The notes under the pieces: generated by a model
The model's input: the letters and a program-made list of their open reading frames with translations, nothing else
Told to the model about the DNA's origin: nothing
Database searches by the model: none
Shown here: positions 6,495 to 13,365 of the stretch, one piece after another
Numbering within the stretch: position 1 is the stretch's first letter
How the letters are laid out: each line of letters begins with the position of its first letter
Translations under genes and position numbers: made by a program
Source of the DNA: Thermoleophilia bacterium
GTDB lineage: Bacteria > Actinomycetota > Thermoleophilia > Gaiellales > Gaiellaceae
Assembly: GCA_025936595.1 (NCBI GenBank)
Contig: JAICTB010000035.1
Location: 1 to 13,365, forward strand
Direction: 5' to 3'
DNA: 13,365 nucleotides

Positions 6495-7429
6495 CGTCGT
6501 GCCCCTTTCTTCTGCAGACGTTCTTTCTGCGGACGGACCGTGTAGCGCGGGTCGCGCGCAGACTGGAAGCCCGCCTTGAACACCGACCAGCGCAGCGCGA
6601 GCTCGCCGGCGAGCACGAGCGCCCCGCCGGTGACGGCCGCCGCGCGGCTCCGCTTGCCTCGAAGCGCGAGCAGCCCTGCGCCCGCCGCTGTGCAGAGCTT
6701 GGAGACGCGTCCGTACCGGCCCGCTTCGCCCTGCCTGTACACCTCCCCGACGAACCCGAGCTTGCGCTCCATCGCCTGCACCAGCCCGAGCTCGACAGCG
6801 ACGCCGGCGATCGCCGCGCGACGTGCCGGACCGGCCGCGTCGGCCGGTGTGAACACGGTGGCCGCGGCGCCGGCGCTCGCGGCGGCGCTGGCGCCGAACA
6901 CCCACGGCAGCTCGTCACGTGCCTCGCTCCACACGGGGATGGCCGTGTTCGCGAGCAGCGCGCCGGTGTAGGTCGCAAGCGGTGGTCCCGTGACGAACGA
7001 GGCCGCCTCGGCGAGCCACTTGACGGGGCGCAGGATTCCCAGCCCCTCGAGCGCCGCCGCCGTGTTCGACGCACCGCTCGAGGCGACGAGGATCCAGCTC
7101 CCGACGCTCATCGGCGAGGTGACCTTGAAGACGCGGAGCATGTTCAGGAAACGCTCGGGCCGGCCCAGGTCGGAGATCAGGAGCACCGGCGAGACGGCGT
7201 CCGCGACCGCGCCGATGTAGAGACAGGACCGCGCGAGCCGGTGGTTCCCGGTCACGCGCGCGAGCCCGTGCAGCACGCTCGCCGCCCCGGCAACGCCGCC
7301 CATGAAGAGGTACCACGGGATCTCCGCCTTCCACACCGGCTCCTTGACGATCGGCTTGCCGTAGTACGACTCCATCGTCGTGCCGACCGCGGTGATCGAT
7401 CCGTTGCCGTTCGGGTGCGCGTACGTCAT
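6491..7429 (-). CDS. nrfD: NrfD/PsrC-like membrane subunit of formate dehydrogenase
   Basis: A 312-residue polytopic membrane protein of the NrfD/PsrC family, which anchors iron-sulfur/molybdopterin modules to the membrane and exchanges electrons with menaquinone. ATG 7429 is chosen over upstream codons because it follows a purine-rich GGGGGGAAGGGA and overlaps the iron-sulfur gene stop by 4 bases. Residues upstream of it in frame are Arg-rich and do not resemble protein. Family features are the hydrophobic segment from about 37 (IPWYLFMGGVAGAASVL), the SDLGRPERFLNML...SPMSVGSW block (86-112), and GPPLATYTGALLANTAIPVW (148-167). Further hydrophobic helices lie at about 176-195, 204-220, 245-256 and 265-280. 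The C-terminus is very basic (QKERLQKKGARR), consistent with a cytoplasmic tail. With the two preceding genes it completes a formate:quinone oxidoreductase. Confidence 0.92.
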   Translation of the reverse strand: MTYAHPNGNGSITAVGTTMESYYGKPIVKEPVWKAEIPWYLFMGGVAGAASVLHGLARVTGNHRLARSCLYIGAVADAVSPVLLISDLGRPERFLNMLRVFKVTSPMSVGSWILVASSGASNTAAALEGLGILRPVKWLAEAASFVTGPPLATYTGALLANTAIPVWSEARDELPWVFGASAAASAGAAATVFTPADAAGPARRAAIAGVAVELGLVQAMERKLGFVGEVYRQGEAGRYGRVSKLCTAAGAGLLALRGKRSRAAAVTGGALVLAGELALRWSVFKAGFQSARDPRYTVRPQKERLQKKGARR

Positions 7430-8346
7430 TCCCTTCCCCCCAGGAATGCCGCCGCGATGCCGACCGTCACGGCGGCCGCGGCAAGGGCGGTCGTGCGCCA
7501 CAGGCGCGGTAGCTGCGCGGTCGGCACCACGGGATCGGGTGGGAGCCCGTAGACCTCGGGCTCGTCGAGCAGAAGGAAGAACGCGCCGAAGCCGCCGACG
7601 CCGTCGTCGGGATCCTCGCCATAGAGGCGCGGGCCGTTCCATCCCTCCGCCTCGAGCTTCTCGAGCCGCTTCTGCGCGCGCCCGCGCAGCTCGTCGAGCT
7701 CGCCGAACTGGATCGAGTCCGTGGGACACGCCTTCGCGCACGCCGGCTCATGGCCGCCCTTGAGGCGGTCGTAGCAGAGCGTGCACTTCCAGACGCGGCC
7801 GTCCTCCTTCTTCCCGAGCAGCGGCAGCGCGAGCGGCGCGTCGTCGGGAGAGCGCGGCAGGTCGCGCTTGTCGATCACGCCGAACGGGCAGGCGGGGACG
7901 CAGTAGCCGCAGCCGTTGCAGATGTCCTCCTGCACGACCACCGTCCCGAACTCCGTGCGGAAGAGCGAGCCGGTCGGGCAGGCATCGAGGCACCCCGCAT
8001 GCGTGCAGTGCTTGCAGACGTCGGACTCCATCAGCCAGCGCAGCGGTTCGGGGCCGCCGTCGGCCGTCGCGAGCTCGCCGTCGAGCTTCAGCGGCTTCGC
8101 CTGCTCGACGAAGGCGACGTGCCGCCACGAGTTCGCGCTCAGCTCGCCCGTGTTGTCGTAGCTCAAGCCGCTCCACTCGAGCCCGTCCTCCGGGATCAGG
8201 TTCCACTCCTTGCACGCGACCTCGCACGCCTTGCAGCCGATGCACACGGTTGTGTCGGTGAAGAAGCCCATGCGCGGCTTCGCCTCGTCGCCGTACGTGT
8301 TGGGCCAGGCTGCGGGTGCGCCGGTCGGTTCCGCGAGCGCGCTCAC
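7426..8346 (-). CDS. Formate dehydrogenase iron-sulfur (beta) subunit
   Basis: A 306-residue electron-transfer subunit carrying four [4Fe-4S] clusters, of the FdnH/DMSO-reductase-B type. The Cys groups are C35/C38/C41/C45, C111/C114/C119/C123, C143/C146/C149/C153 and C188/C191/C203/C207. They form the usual ladder that passes electrons from the molybdopterin subunit to the membrane subunit. A single hydrophobic helix near the C-terminus (about 284-302) would tether it to the membrane. The GTG start at 8346 overlaps the alpha subunit stop (GTGA), and the gene's own TGA overlaps the nrfD-like ATG, so all three are translationally coupled. In-frame sequence upstream of this GTG is an out-of-frame reading of the alpha gene, not an extension. 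There is no signal peptide. Confidence 0.95.
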   Translation of the reverse strand: MSALAEPTGAPAAWPNTYGDEAKPRMGFFTDTTVCIGCKACEVACKEWNLIPEDGLEWSGLSYDNTGELSANSWRHVAFVEQAKPLKLDGELATADGGPEPLRWLMESDVCKHCTHAGCLDACPTGSLFRTEFGTVVVQEDICNGCGYCVPACPFGVIDKRDLPRSPDDAPLALPLLGKKEDGRVWKCTLCYDRLKGGHEPACAKACPTDSIQFGELDELRGRAQKRLEKLEAEGWNGPRLYGEDPDDGVGGFGAFFLLLDEPEVYGLPPDPVVPTAQLPRLWRTTALAAAAVTVGIAAAFLGGRE

Positions 8347-11300
8347 CGTTTGCTCACCGTCGTGTCCTTGGTCTCTGCCGGCTGCGGCGGCGCTGCGCCG
8401 TTGTCCGCATGCGCGATCTCGCGCTGCTCCGCGACGAAGTCGGGGAGGCGCGCGCCGCGCGGGCGCCGTCCGGGCCGGATGTCGCACGTCAGCGCCTTGA
8501 CCTCCTGGATGTGCACGTTCGGGTCGAGCGCCATGTGCGTGAGGTCGTTCGCCGCGCCGCCGGTCGTGAGGCCGCGCTGGCCCCAGTGGTAGGGGAGGCC
8601 GACCTGCTGGCGCACGGTGCCGTCGATCTTCACCGGGCGCATGCGATCGGTGACCATGACGCGCGCCTCGATCGCGGAGCGCGCCGTCGAGATGGTCGCC
8701 CACTCGCCGTGCTTCAGGCCCCGCTCGCGTGCCAGATCGGGATGCACCTCGACGAACATCTGCGGCTGCAGCTCCGCGAGGTACGGCGTGAACCGCGACA
8801 TGCCGCCGGCCGTGTGGTGCTCTGTCAGCCGGTAGGTCGTCAGCACGTACGGGTAGACGTCGGACCCCGGCGGGTTGTACGGATCCTCGGCGAGGTCGGG
8901 GTTCTTCTGACGCCGCGGATTCGACTGCTGCCTGTAGAGCGGGTTCAGGAACGGGGACTCGTGCGGCTCGTAGTGCGTCGGCAGCGGGCCGTCGACGATT
9001 CCCTGCGGCGCGTAGATCCAGCCCAGGCCGTCCGCCTGCATGACGAACGGGTGATCGCCGCGGATCGCCTCGGGCCCCTTCGCGTCGTCCGGCGGGACAT
9101 AGTCGGGCTTCTTCTCCGCGTCGAAGTCGGGCGTGTCGCGGCCCGTCCACTTCTCTTCGTCGGCGTTCCACCACACGTAGCGCTTGCGCTCCGACCACGG
9201 CTCGCCGTCCGGGTTCGCCGACGCGCGGTTGTAGAGGAGGCGGCGGTTCGCGGGCCACGCCCAGCCCCATTCGAGCGCGGCGTAGCTCTGATCCCAGTGC
9301 GGCACCTTGCGCGCCGCCTGATTCTTGTCCTCCGCGAACGCGCCGCAGTAGATCCAGCAGCCGCACGAGGTCGAGCCGTCGGCCTTCAGCAGCTTGTAGC
9401 CCGCGAGCGCCTCGCCCGTCGAGTCCCACCCGTTGATCTCCGCGAGCACGGAGTCGGCGCTCGGCTCCTCGATCTCGCCGCTCGTCGGATACCTCCACGT
9501 GAGGTCGAGGATCGGCAGGTCGCGCGGGTCCTGCGACTCCGCCACGCGCTCCTTGATCTTCTTGCCGAGGTGGTAGTAGAACCAGAGCTCGGAGCGGCAG
9601 TCGTCCTTCGGCTCGACTGCCTTGAAGTGCCACTGCAGGAGACGCTGCGTGTTCGTGAACGAGCCGTCCTTCTCCAGGTGCGTCGCCGCGGGCATGAAGA
9701 AGACCTCCGTCGCAATCTCCTCCGGCTTCAGCTCGCCTGACTCGACCTCGGGGCTGTCGTGCCAGAACGCGGCTGTCTCGATCTCGACGAAGTCGCGCAC
9801 GACGAGCCAGTCCAGCTTCGCGAGAGCGAGTCGGTTGGCCTTCCCGTTCGCGGAGCCGACTGCGGGGTTCTCGCCCGCGACGATATAGCCCTTGACCTTC
9901 CCTTTCAGCATCTGCTGCACGGTCCAGTAGTTCGAGTTGTCGTCGTCGATCCGCGGCAGGTACGAGAAGCAGAAGTCGTTCTCGGGGGTCGCGGCCGCGC
10001 CCCACCACGCCTTCAGCAGCGACACCATGTACGCGTCGGCGTTCCCCCACCAGCCGCCCGGCGCCGTCGTCATGTCGATGTACGCGTCGAGACCGCCGTA
10101 GTGCTCGACGTGCGGCATCGTCAGATAGCCGGGGAGGATGTTGTAGAGCGTCGGGATGTCCGTCGAACCCTGGATCGAGGCGTGCCCGCGGAGCGCCATG
10201 ATCCCGCCGCCCGGGCGGCCGATGTTGCCGAGCAGGAGCTGGATGATCGCCGCGGTGCGGATCAGCTGGACGCCGACGGTGTGCTGCGTCCAGCCGACGG
10301 CGTAGACGAACGCGCCGGTGCGCTCCGGCCCGGAGTTCTTGCACAGCGACTCCGCAACGGCGAGGAACTCCTCCACCGTGCAGCCGCACGCGTCGGCGAC
10401 GAACTCCGGCGTGTAGCGCGCGTAGTGGCGCTTGAGGATCTGGAACACGCAGCGCGGGTGCTGCAGCGTGTCGTCGGTCTCGGGCGGGTTGCCGTGCGAG
10501 AGGCCGCCGCCATGGCCGCCGTGCGACTGCTCGCCTTTCACGCGGGACGGGCTGAAGCCCTTCTCGCGCTGGCCCGCCGCGGCGTGCACCTTGGTGCCTG
10601 CGTACTGCCACGTCGTGACGTCGTACTGAGCTTGCTCGGGGTCCCAGCCGGAGAAGAGGCCGTCGTTGTCCTCGGTGTCCGAGAAATCCTCGCTGACGAT
10701 CACGGGCGCGTTCGTGTAGCGCTTGACGTACTCGTCGAACCAGCGGTCGTGCTCGAGGATGTAGTTGACGACACCGCCGAGGAATGCGATGTCCGAGCCT
10801 GCGCGGATGCCGACATGGCGGGTCGCCATCGCACTCGTGCGCGTGAAGCGGGGGTCGATGTGCTGCACCTCGGCGCCCCGCTCGCGTGCCTCCATCACCC
10901 ACTGGAAGCCGACGGGATGGTTCTCCGCCATGTTCGACCCCATGATCGTGACGCAGTCCGCGTTCATCAGGTCCTGCTGGAAGGTCGTCGCGCCGCCTCG
11001 TCCGAACGAGGTGCCCAGACTGGGCACCGTGGAGCTGTGTCATATGCGTGCTTGGTTCTCGACCTGGACGACGCCGATCGCGGTGAGGAGCTTCTTCATC
11101 AGGTAGTTCTCCTCGTTGTCGAGCGTCGCACCGCCGAGGTTCGCAATCGCCATCGTGCGCTTCGCGGGGTTGCCGTCCGGCGTCTCCTCTTCCCAGGTCT
11201 CGTCGCGCGTCGCGACGATGCGGTCGACGATCATCTCCATCGCGTCGTCGAGCGACAGCTCCTCCCAGGAGGTGCCGTACGGCCTGCGGTACTTGACCTT

Positions 11301-11609
11301 GTATTCACGGAGCGGGCCGTCGTGCATGTTCTTCGTCGCGGCGCCCTTCGGGCAGAGACGGCCGCGGGAGATCGGGCTCGCGGGGTCGCCCTCGACCTGG
11401 ATCACCTCGCCGTCCTTCACGTAGACGAGCTGCGCGCAGCCGACGGCGCAGAACGGGCAGATCGAATGGCCGACGTGGTCGGCGTCCGCGATCCGCGGCT
11501 TCAGCGTGCGCGACTTTTCGGACCGGACAGCCCTGCCGAGGCCGAGCGCATCTCCCTCGCGGAGCTGGCGGACGACCGGCCAGGATTCGAGAAGCTTGCT
11601 GAATCCCAC
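8343..11609 (-). CDS. fdnG: Formate dehydrogenase alpha subunit, selenocysteine-containing (TGA read as Sec)
   Basis: The catalytic molybdopterin subunit that oxidises formate to CO2 at a Mo/W-bis-MGD centre. It has 1088 residues if the TGA at 11042-11040 is read as selenocysteine 190. The context QARI-Sec-HSSTV matches the FdnG active site, where Sec is followed by the conserved His. A hairpin starting 11 bases after the TGA fits a bacterial SECIS. Both flanking halves are intact and in one frame. The N-terminal [4Fe-4S] site is C51/C54/C58/C86 (ICPFCAVGC...LCPKG). The molybdopterin domains follow, and the dinucleotide-binding domain is near the C-terminus (about 930-1050). GTG 11609 begins MGFSKLLESWPVVRQL, which is not a Tat signal, so the subunit should stay in the cytoplasm. 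It lies 49 bases after marR and overlaps the beta gene by 4 bases. Conventional annotation would split it at 11040. Confidence 0.95.
11010..11028 (-). promoter_or_regulatory. Candidate bacterial SECIS hairpin
   Basis: Read on the - strand, GGTGCCCAGTCTGGGCACC forms a perfect 8-bp stem with a GTC loop. It begins 11 bases after the TGA codon (11042-11040). The upper part, CAGTCTG, is close to the GGUCU apical loop of the E. coli fdhF SECIS, and the 11-base spacing matches fdhF as I recall it. In bacteria this element lies inside the reading frame and is bound by the elongation factor SelB. Here it also encodes TVPSLGT of the enzyme. Confidence 0.75.
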
Positions 11610-11658
11610 GCCCGCGGTGTTTCCGGCGCAGCGGCCGTCAAACGCATCGGAACGCGAA

Positions 11659-12051
11659 CTAAATCTCGGCGTCCTCGAGCCTGTCGACCAGGGCGCGCAG
11701 ATGCGCGCGCTCGGGGCCCAGCCCCTCGTGCACCTTCGCGAGCCGTTTCCTGCCCTCGGCCGTCAGCGTCAGATGGAAGACGCGTCCGTCGGTCGCGGAG
11801 ACGACCCGGTTGACGAGCCCGGCCTGCTCTGCCCGCTGGACGAGCTCCGTGACGGCGCTCTGCGTGAGCGCCAGCACGTCGACGAGCTGCGAGACCGTGG
11901 TCGAGCCGTCGTCCGCGCCTGCGATCTGCAGCAGCAGGAGGTGCTGGCGCGGCGTGATGCCGTTTCGGCGCGCGCAGTCTTCCGAGCGCCGCAGGAAGCG
12001 GCGCAGCTCGGCACGAAACTGCGCCGCGGCGCGGTAGCGGTTGTCCGGCAT
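11659..12051 (-). CDS. MarR-family transcriptional regulator
   Basis: A 130-residue winged-helix regulator, slightly short for the family (usually 135-160). Helices at the N-terminus would form the dimer interface. The DNA-binding domain covers about 33-100: TVSQLVDVLALTQSAVTELV (52-71) holds the recognition helix, and VVSATDGRVFHLTLTAEGR (83-101) is the wing. The wing's usual DRR is here DGR. ATG 12051 has no Shine-Dalgarno on its own strand; the sequence before it is CCTCCTGAGCG. It may thus be translated leaderless or poorly. It lies 49 bases upstream of the formate dehydrogenase alpha gene on the same strand and is the natural candidate regulator of that operon. The ligand is unknown. Confidence 0.92.
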   Translation of the reverse strand: MPDNRYRAAAQFRAELRRFLRRSEDCARRNGITPRQHLLLLQIAGADDGSTTVSQLVDVLALTQSAVTELVQRAEQAGLVNRVVSATDGRVFHLTLTAEGRKRLAKVHEGLGPERAHLRALVDRLEDAEI

Positions 12052-12070
12052 CGCTCAGGAGGGTTTTTTC

Positions 12071-12268
12071 ATGCCCTACGGCCGGAATCAAGGTCCGAAA
12101 TGCGCCGGGTCACCTCTTTCGCCGTCTGCCGGAGCGCGTCACCGACGTGCTCGCACGCGTGCTCGGCCTCTGCGCGCTGGGCACAGCCGGCACATCGGCG
12201 ACTACATCTCGTGGCTGACCTTCGGCGTGGCGGTGATCGGCGGGCTCTTCGCATTCACGATTCGCTGA
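12071..12268 (+). pseudogene. Possible small membrane protein or frameshifted C-terminal remnant
   Basis: A 65-codon + strand ORF lies divergent from marR and its end overlaps the aminotransferase stop. AGGAGGG at 12057-12063 sits 7 bases before its ATG, an excellent ribosome-binding site. The last 25 residues (from HIGDYISWL) include a convincing transmembrane helix, ending AFTIR. The first 35 residues look uncoded. From about 12111 to 12180 the third-position G/C pattern fits a different + frame (LFRRLPERVTDVLARVLG), then moves to this frame. This looks like the end of a larger multi-pass membrane protein (a NuoL/HyfB-type proton-channel subunit is one possibility) broken by a frameshift, or a sequencing error. 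A genuine small protein is the alternative. The same pattern is also compatible with a - strand reading, which lacks a good start. Confidence 0.3.
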
Positions 12269-13319
12269 GAACTTCAAGCGCCGTCGCGAGCGCGTCGAGG
12301 TCGCCCGCGTCGTTGTAGCCCTGCACGGACACGCGCAGCGACCACCCGGCGCGCGACTCGAAGACCGGCACCTCGATGCGGTGCTCGTCGTAGAGCCGGC
12401 GCTTCAGGGACGGCGGGTCGGGATGCTCGACCCGGTAGCCGCGCATCTGCACGAAGTCGTCCGTCAGCGGCTCGAGGCCGAAGTCGGCCGCTGCGAGCAG
12501 CGCTCGGCAGCGCTCGCGCTCGCGCGGCCAGTCGTGCTCGGCCTGGAAGTCGATCGCCGCGGGCACGGCCAGGTAGGCGGAAGGATCGCGCGTGCCCTGC
12601 CAGCGGTGGAGGTCCGCGAACGGGACCTCGTCGCCCCAGTCCCACGAGATGACGAGCGGGTCGATCAGCTTCTGCACCTCGCGCCGCGCGTAGAGGAACG
12701 CGGCGCCCTTCGGCGCACACAGCCACTTGTGGCAGTTGCCGGTGTAGACGTCCGCGCCGAGCGAATCGAGGTGGAGGTCGATCTGGCCCGGCGCGTGGGC
12801 GCCGTCCACGATCGAGAGCGCACCGGCGGCGCGCGCGCGCCGGCACGCTTCCGCGACGTCGTTGACGCGGCCGCTCGTCCACTCGACATGCGAGCAGAAG
12901 ACGACGCGCGTCCGAGGACCCGGCTCGAGCTCGTCGAACGGCTGCCGCCGGAGCGTCACGCCGGTGCGCCGCGCGACCCATTCCCACAGGAGCTCCATGC
13001 CGCCGTACTCCGCTTCGCCGAGCAGCACCTCGTCGTGTTGGCCGAGCTCGAGCGACCGCACGACCGCGTTCATCGCCGAGCTTGCGTTGGGCGCGAATGC
13101 CACGTTCGCAGGCTCGGCCCCGACGTATGCCGCAAGCCGCAGCCGCGCCGCATCGAGCAGCTCGGGAAAGCGCCGCTCCAGCGCGAGAAACTCGACGGGC
13201 CGGCGCTCCAGCTCGCGCTGGTAGCTCTGGTAGGCCTCGAAGACGGGAGCGGGGCACGCGCCGAAGGACCCGTGGTTCAGGAAGACGATCTCCGGGTCGA
13301 GGAGGAAGAGCTCCTTCAG
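12255..13319 (-). CDS. Class V aminotransferase, isopenicillin N epimerase-like
   Basis: A PLP-dependent fold-type I enzyme of the class V aminotransferase / CefD (isopenicillin N epimerase)-like group. The N-terminal FLNHGSFGACPAPVFEAYQ is typical of that group. Later motifs are NASSAMNAVV, the PLP-pyridine Asp in VDGAHAPGQID (about 172), and the Schiff-base Lys in NCHKW (about 198). No ATG, GTG or TTG exists in frame upstream of a GTG at 13103, but that GTG is well inside the conserved fold. Homology begins at least at 13274. The frame is open back to a TAA at 13337-13335, so I propose CTG 13319 (MKELFLLDP...), giving 354 residues. An ATG at 13355 in the same frame is cut off by that TAA. 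Such proteins act as racemases, epimerases or Cys/Ser-cleaving lyases; the substrate is unknown. Confidence 0.85.
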   Translation of the reverse strand: MKELFLLDPEIVFLNHGSFGACPAPVFEAYQSYQRELERRPVEFLALERRFPELLDAARLRLAAYVGAEPANVAFAPNASSAMNAVVRSLELGQHDEVLLGEAEYGGMELLWEWVARRTGVTLRRQPFDELEPGPRTRVVFCSHVEWTSGRVNDVAEACRRARAAGALSIVDGAHAPGQIDLHLDSLGADVYTGNCHKWLCAPKGAAFLYARREVQKLIDPLVISWDWGDEVPFADLHRWQGTRDPSAYLAVPAAIDFQAEHDWPRERERCRALLAAADFGLEPLTDDFVQMRGYRVEHPDPPSLKRRLYDEHRIEVPVFESRAGWSLRVSVQGYNDAGDLDALATALEVLSES

Positions 13320-13365
13320 ATTCTTAACGGCCTTTTAATCGCAGCACACGGTCATTGAACGTTCC
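13320..13365. other. AT-richer region upstream of the aminotransferase
   Basis: On the - strand a short frame runs from the window edge through ATG 13355 to TAA 13337-13335. It could be the end of an upstream gene or a non-coding leader. The stretch GATTAAAAGGCCGTTAAGAA (13341-13322) is much less GC-rich than its surroundings and may be promoter sequence, but no clear -35/-10 pair can be called. Confidence 0.25.

Noticed and set aside
8316..9740. A 474-codon + strand open frame opposite the 3' part of the formate dehydrogenase alpha gene, with similar + strand frames at 3023-4045 and 6263-7552
   Set aside because: All are antisense to genes with strong domain evidence and have biased, repetitive composition.
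11040..11042. Reading the TGA as a nonsense mutation that makes fdnG a pseudogene
   Set aside because: The codon is at the exact Sec position, is followed by a SECIS-like hairpin, and both halves and the downstream subunits are intact.
7426..11043. A single 1205-codon - strand frame that would fuse a long N-terminal part to the iron-sulfur subunit
   Set aside because: The N-terminal 900 codons are an out-of-frame reading of the alpha subunit. The true iron-sulfur gene starts at GTG 8346.
9759..11813. A long + strand open frame (684 codons) opposite the formate dehydrogenase alpha gene
   Set aside because: It is the antisense shadow of a well-conserved enzyme. High GC removes stop codons from the complementary frame, and its product is Arg/Ala/Val-rich with no domain.
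12069..12254. A 61-codon - strand ORF between the aminotransferase and marR
   Set aside because: Its first half is Arg/Cys-rich shadow of the + strand membrane helix. Although the second half looks codon-biased, the same bias also fits a + strand frame, and no good start or ribosome-binding site exists.
12255..13103. Taking GTG 13103 as the aminotransferase start (282 residues)
   Set aside because: Clear family sequence (FLNHGSFGACPAP...) continues in frame upstream, so this would remove part of the conserved fold.
1..13365. CRISPR arrays, insertion sequences, tRNA or rRNA genes, attachment sites
   Set aside because: I saw no regularly spaced repeats, transposase or integrase motifs, terminal inverted repeats or tRNA-like segments on either strand.

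Overview
This is a high-GC window with strong G/C preference at third codon positions, frequent GTG starts and many 4-base gene overlaps. The gene content fits a high-GC actinobacterium, perhaps of the Thermoleophilia (Gaiella/Solirubrobacter) type: a selenocysteine formate dehydrogenase without a Tat signal, an NrfD-type anchor, tandem-GNAT proteins and a small Cys-containing protein of actinobacterial type. The taxonomic guess rests on family resemblance only.

Layout. The left end holds the 3' part of a zinc alcohol dehydrogenase on the + strand (2-970). Almost everything else is on the - strand and is best read from right to left. A class V aminotransferase related to isopenicillin N epimerase (about 13319-12255) comes first. 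A roughly 200-bp region follows that may carry a small or decayed + strand membrane-protein fragment (12071-12268). Next is a MarR regulator (12051-11659) and a formate dehydrogenase operon: alpha subunit (11609-8343), four-cluster iron-sulfur subunit (8346-7426), NrfD-like membrane subunit (7429-6491) and a 30-codon ORF (6494-6402). Each of the last three starts inside the stop codon of the gene before it. A tandem GNAT acetyltransferase (6388-5462) follows closely.

After a 58-bp gap containing a 16-bp palindrome comes a second operon: an MttB-superfamily methyltransferase (5403-3943), an IclR regulator (3946-3251), a cupin (3244-2807) and another tandem GNAT protein (2816-1869). Two small genes (1803-1474 and about 1432-1148) end the - strand run and face the alcohol dehydrogenase.

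Key point. The formate dehydrogenase alpha gene is interrupted by one in-frame TGA at 11042-11040. It lies exactly where FdnG/FdhF-type enzymes have selenocysteine, and a near-perfect hairpin of bacterial SECIS type begins 11 bases after it. The two halves are therefore one selenoprotein gene, not a pseudogene.

How the genes may work together. The MarR-FDH block probably makes a membrane-attached, cytoplasm-facing formate:quinone oxidoreductase. The MttB-IclR block looks like a locally regulated module for demethylating a methylated amine or betaine. Methyl groups moved to tetrahydrofolate and oxidised to formate would provide substrate for the dehydrogenase. That link is inferred from proximity only; no corrinoid protein, folate enzyme or selenocysteine machinery is in the window.
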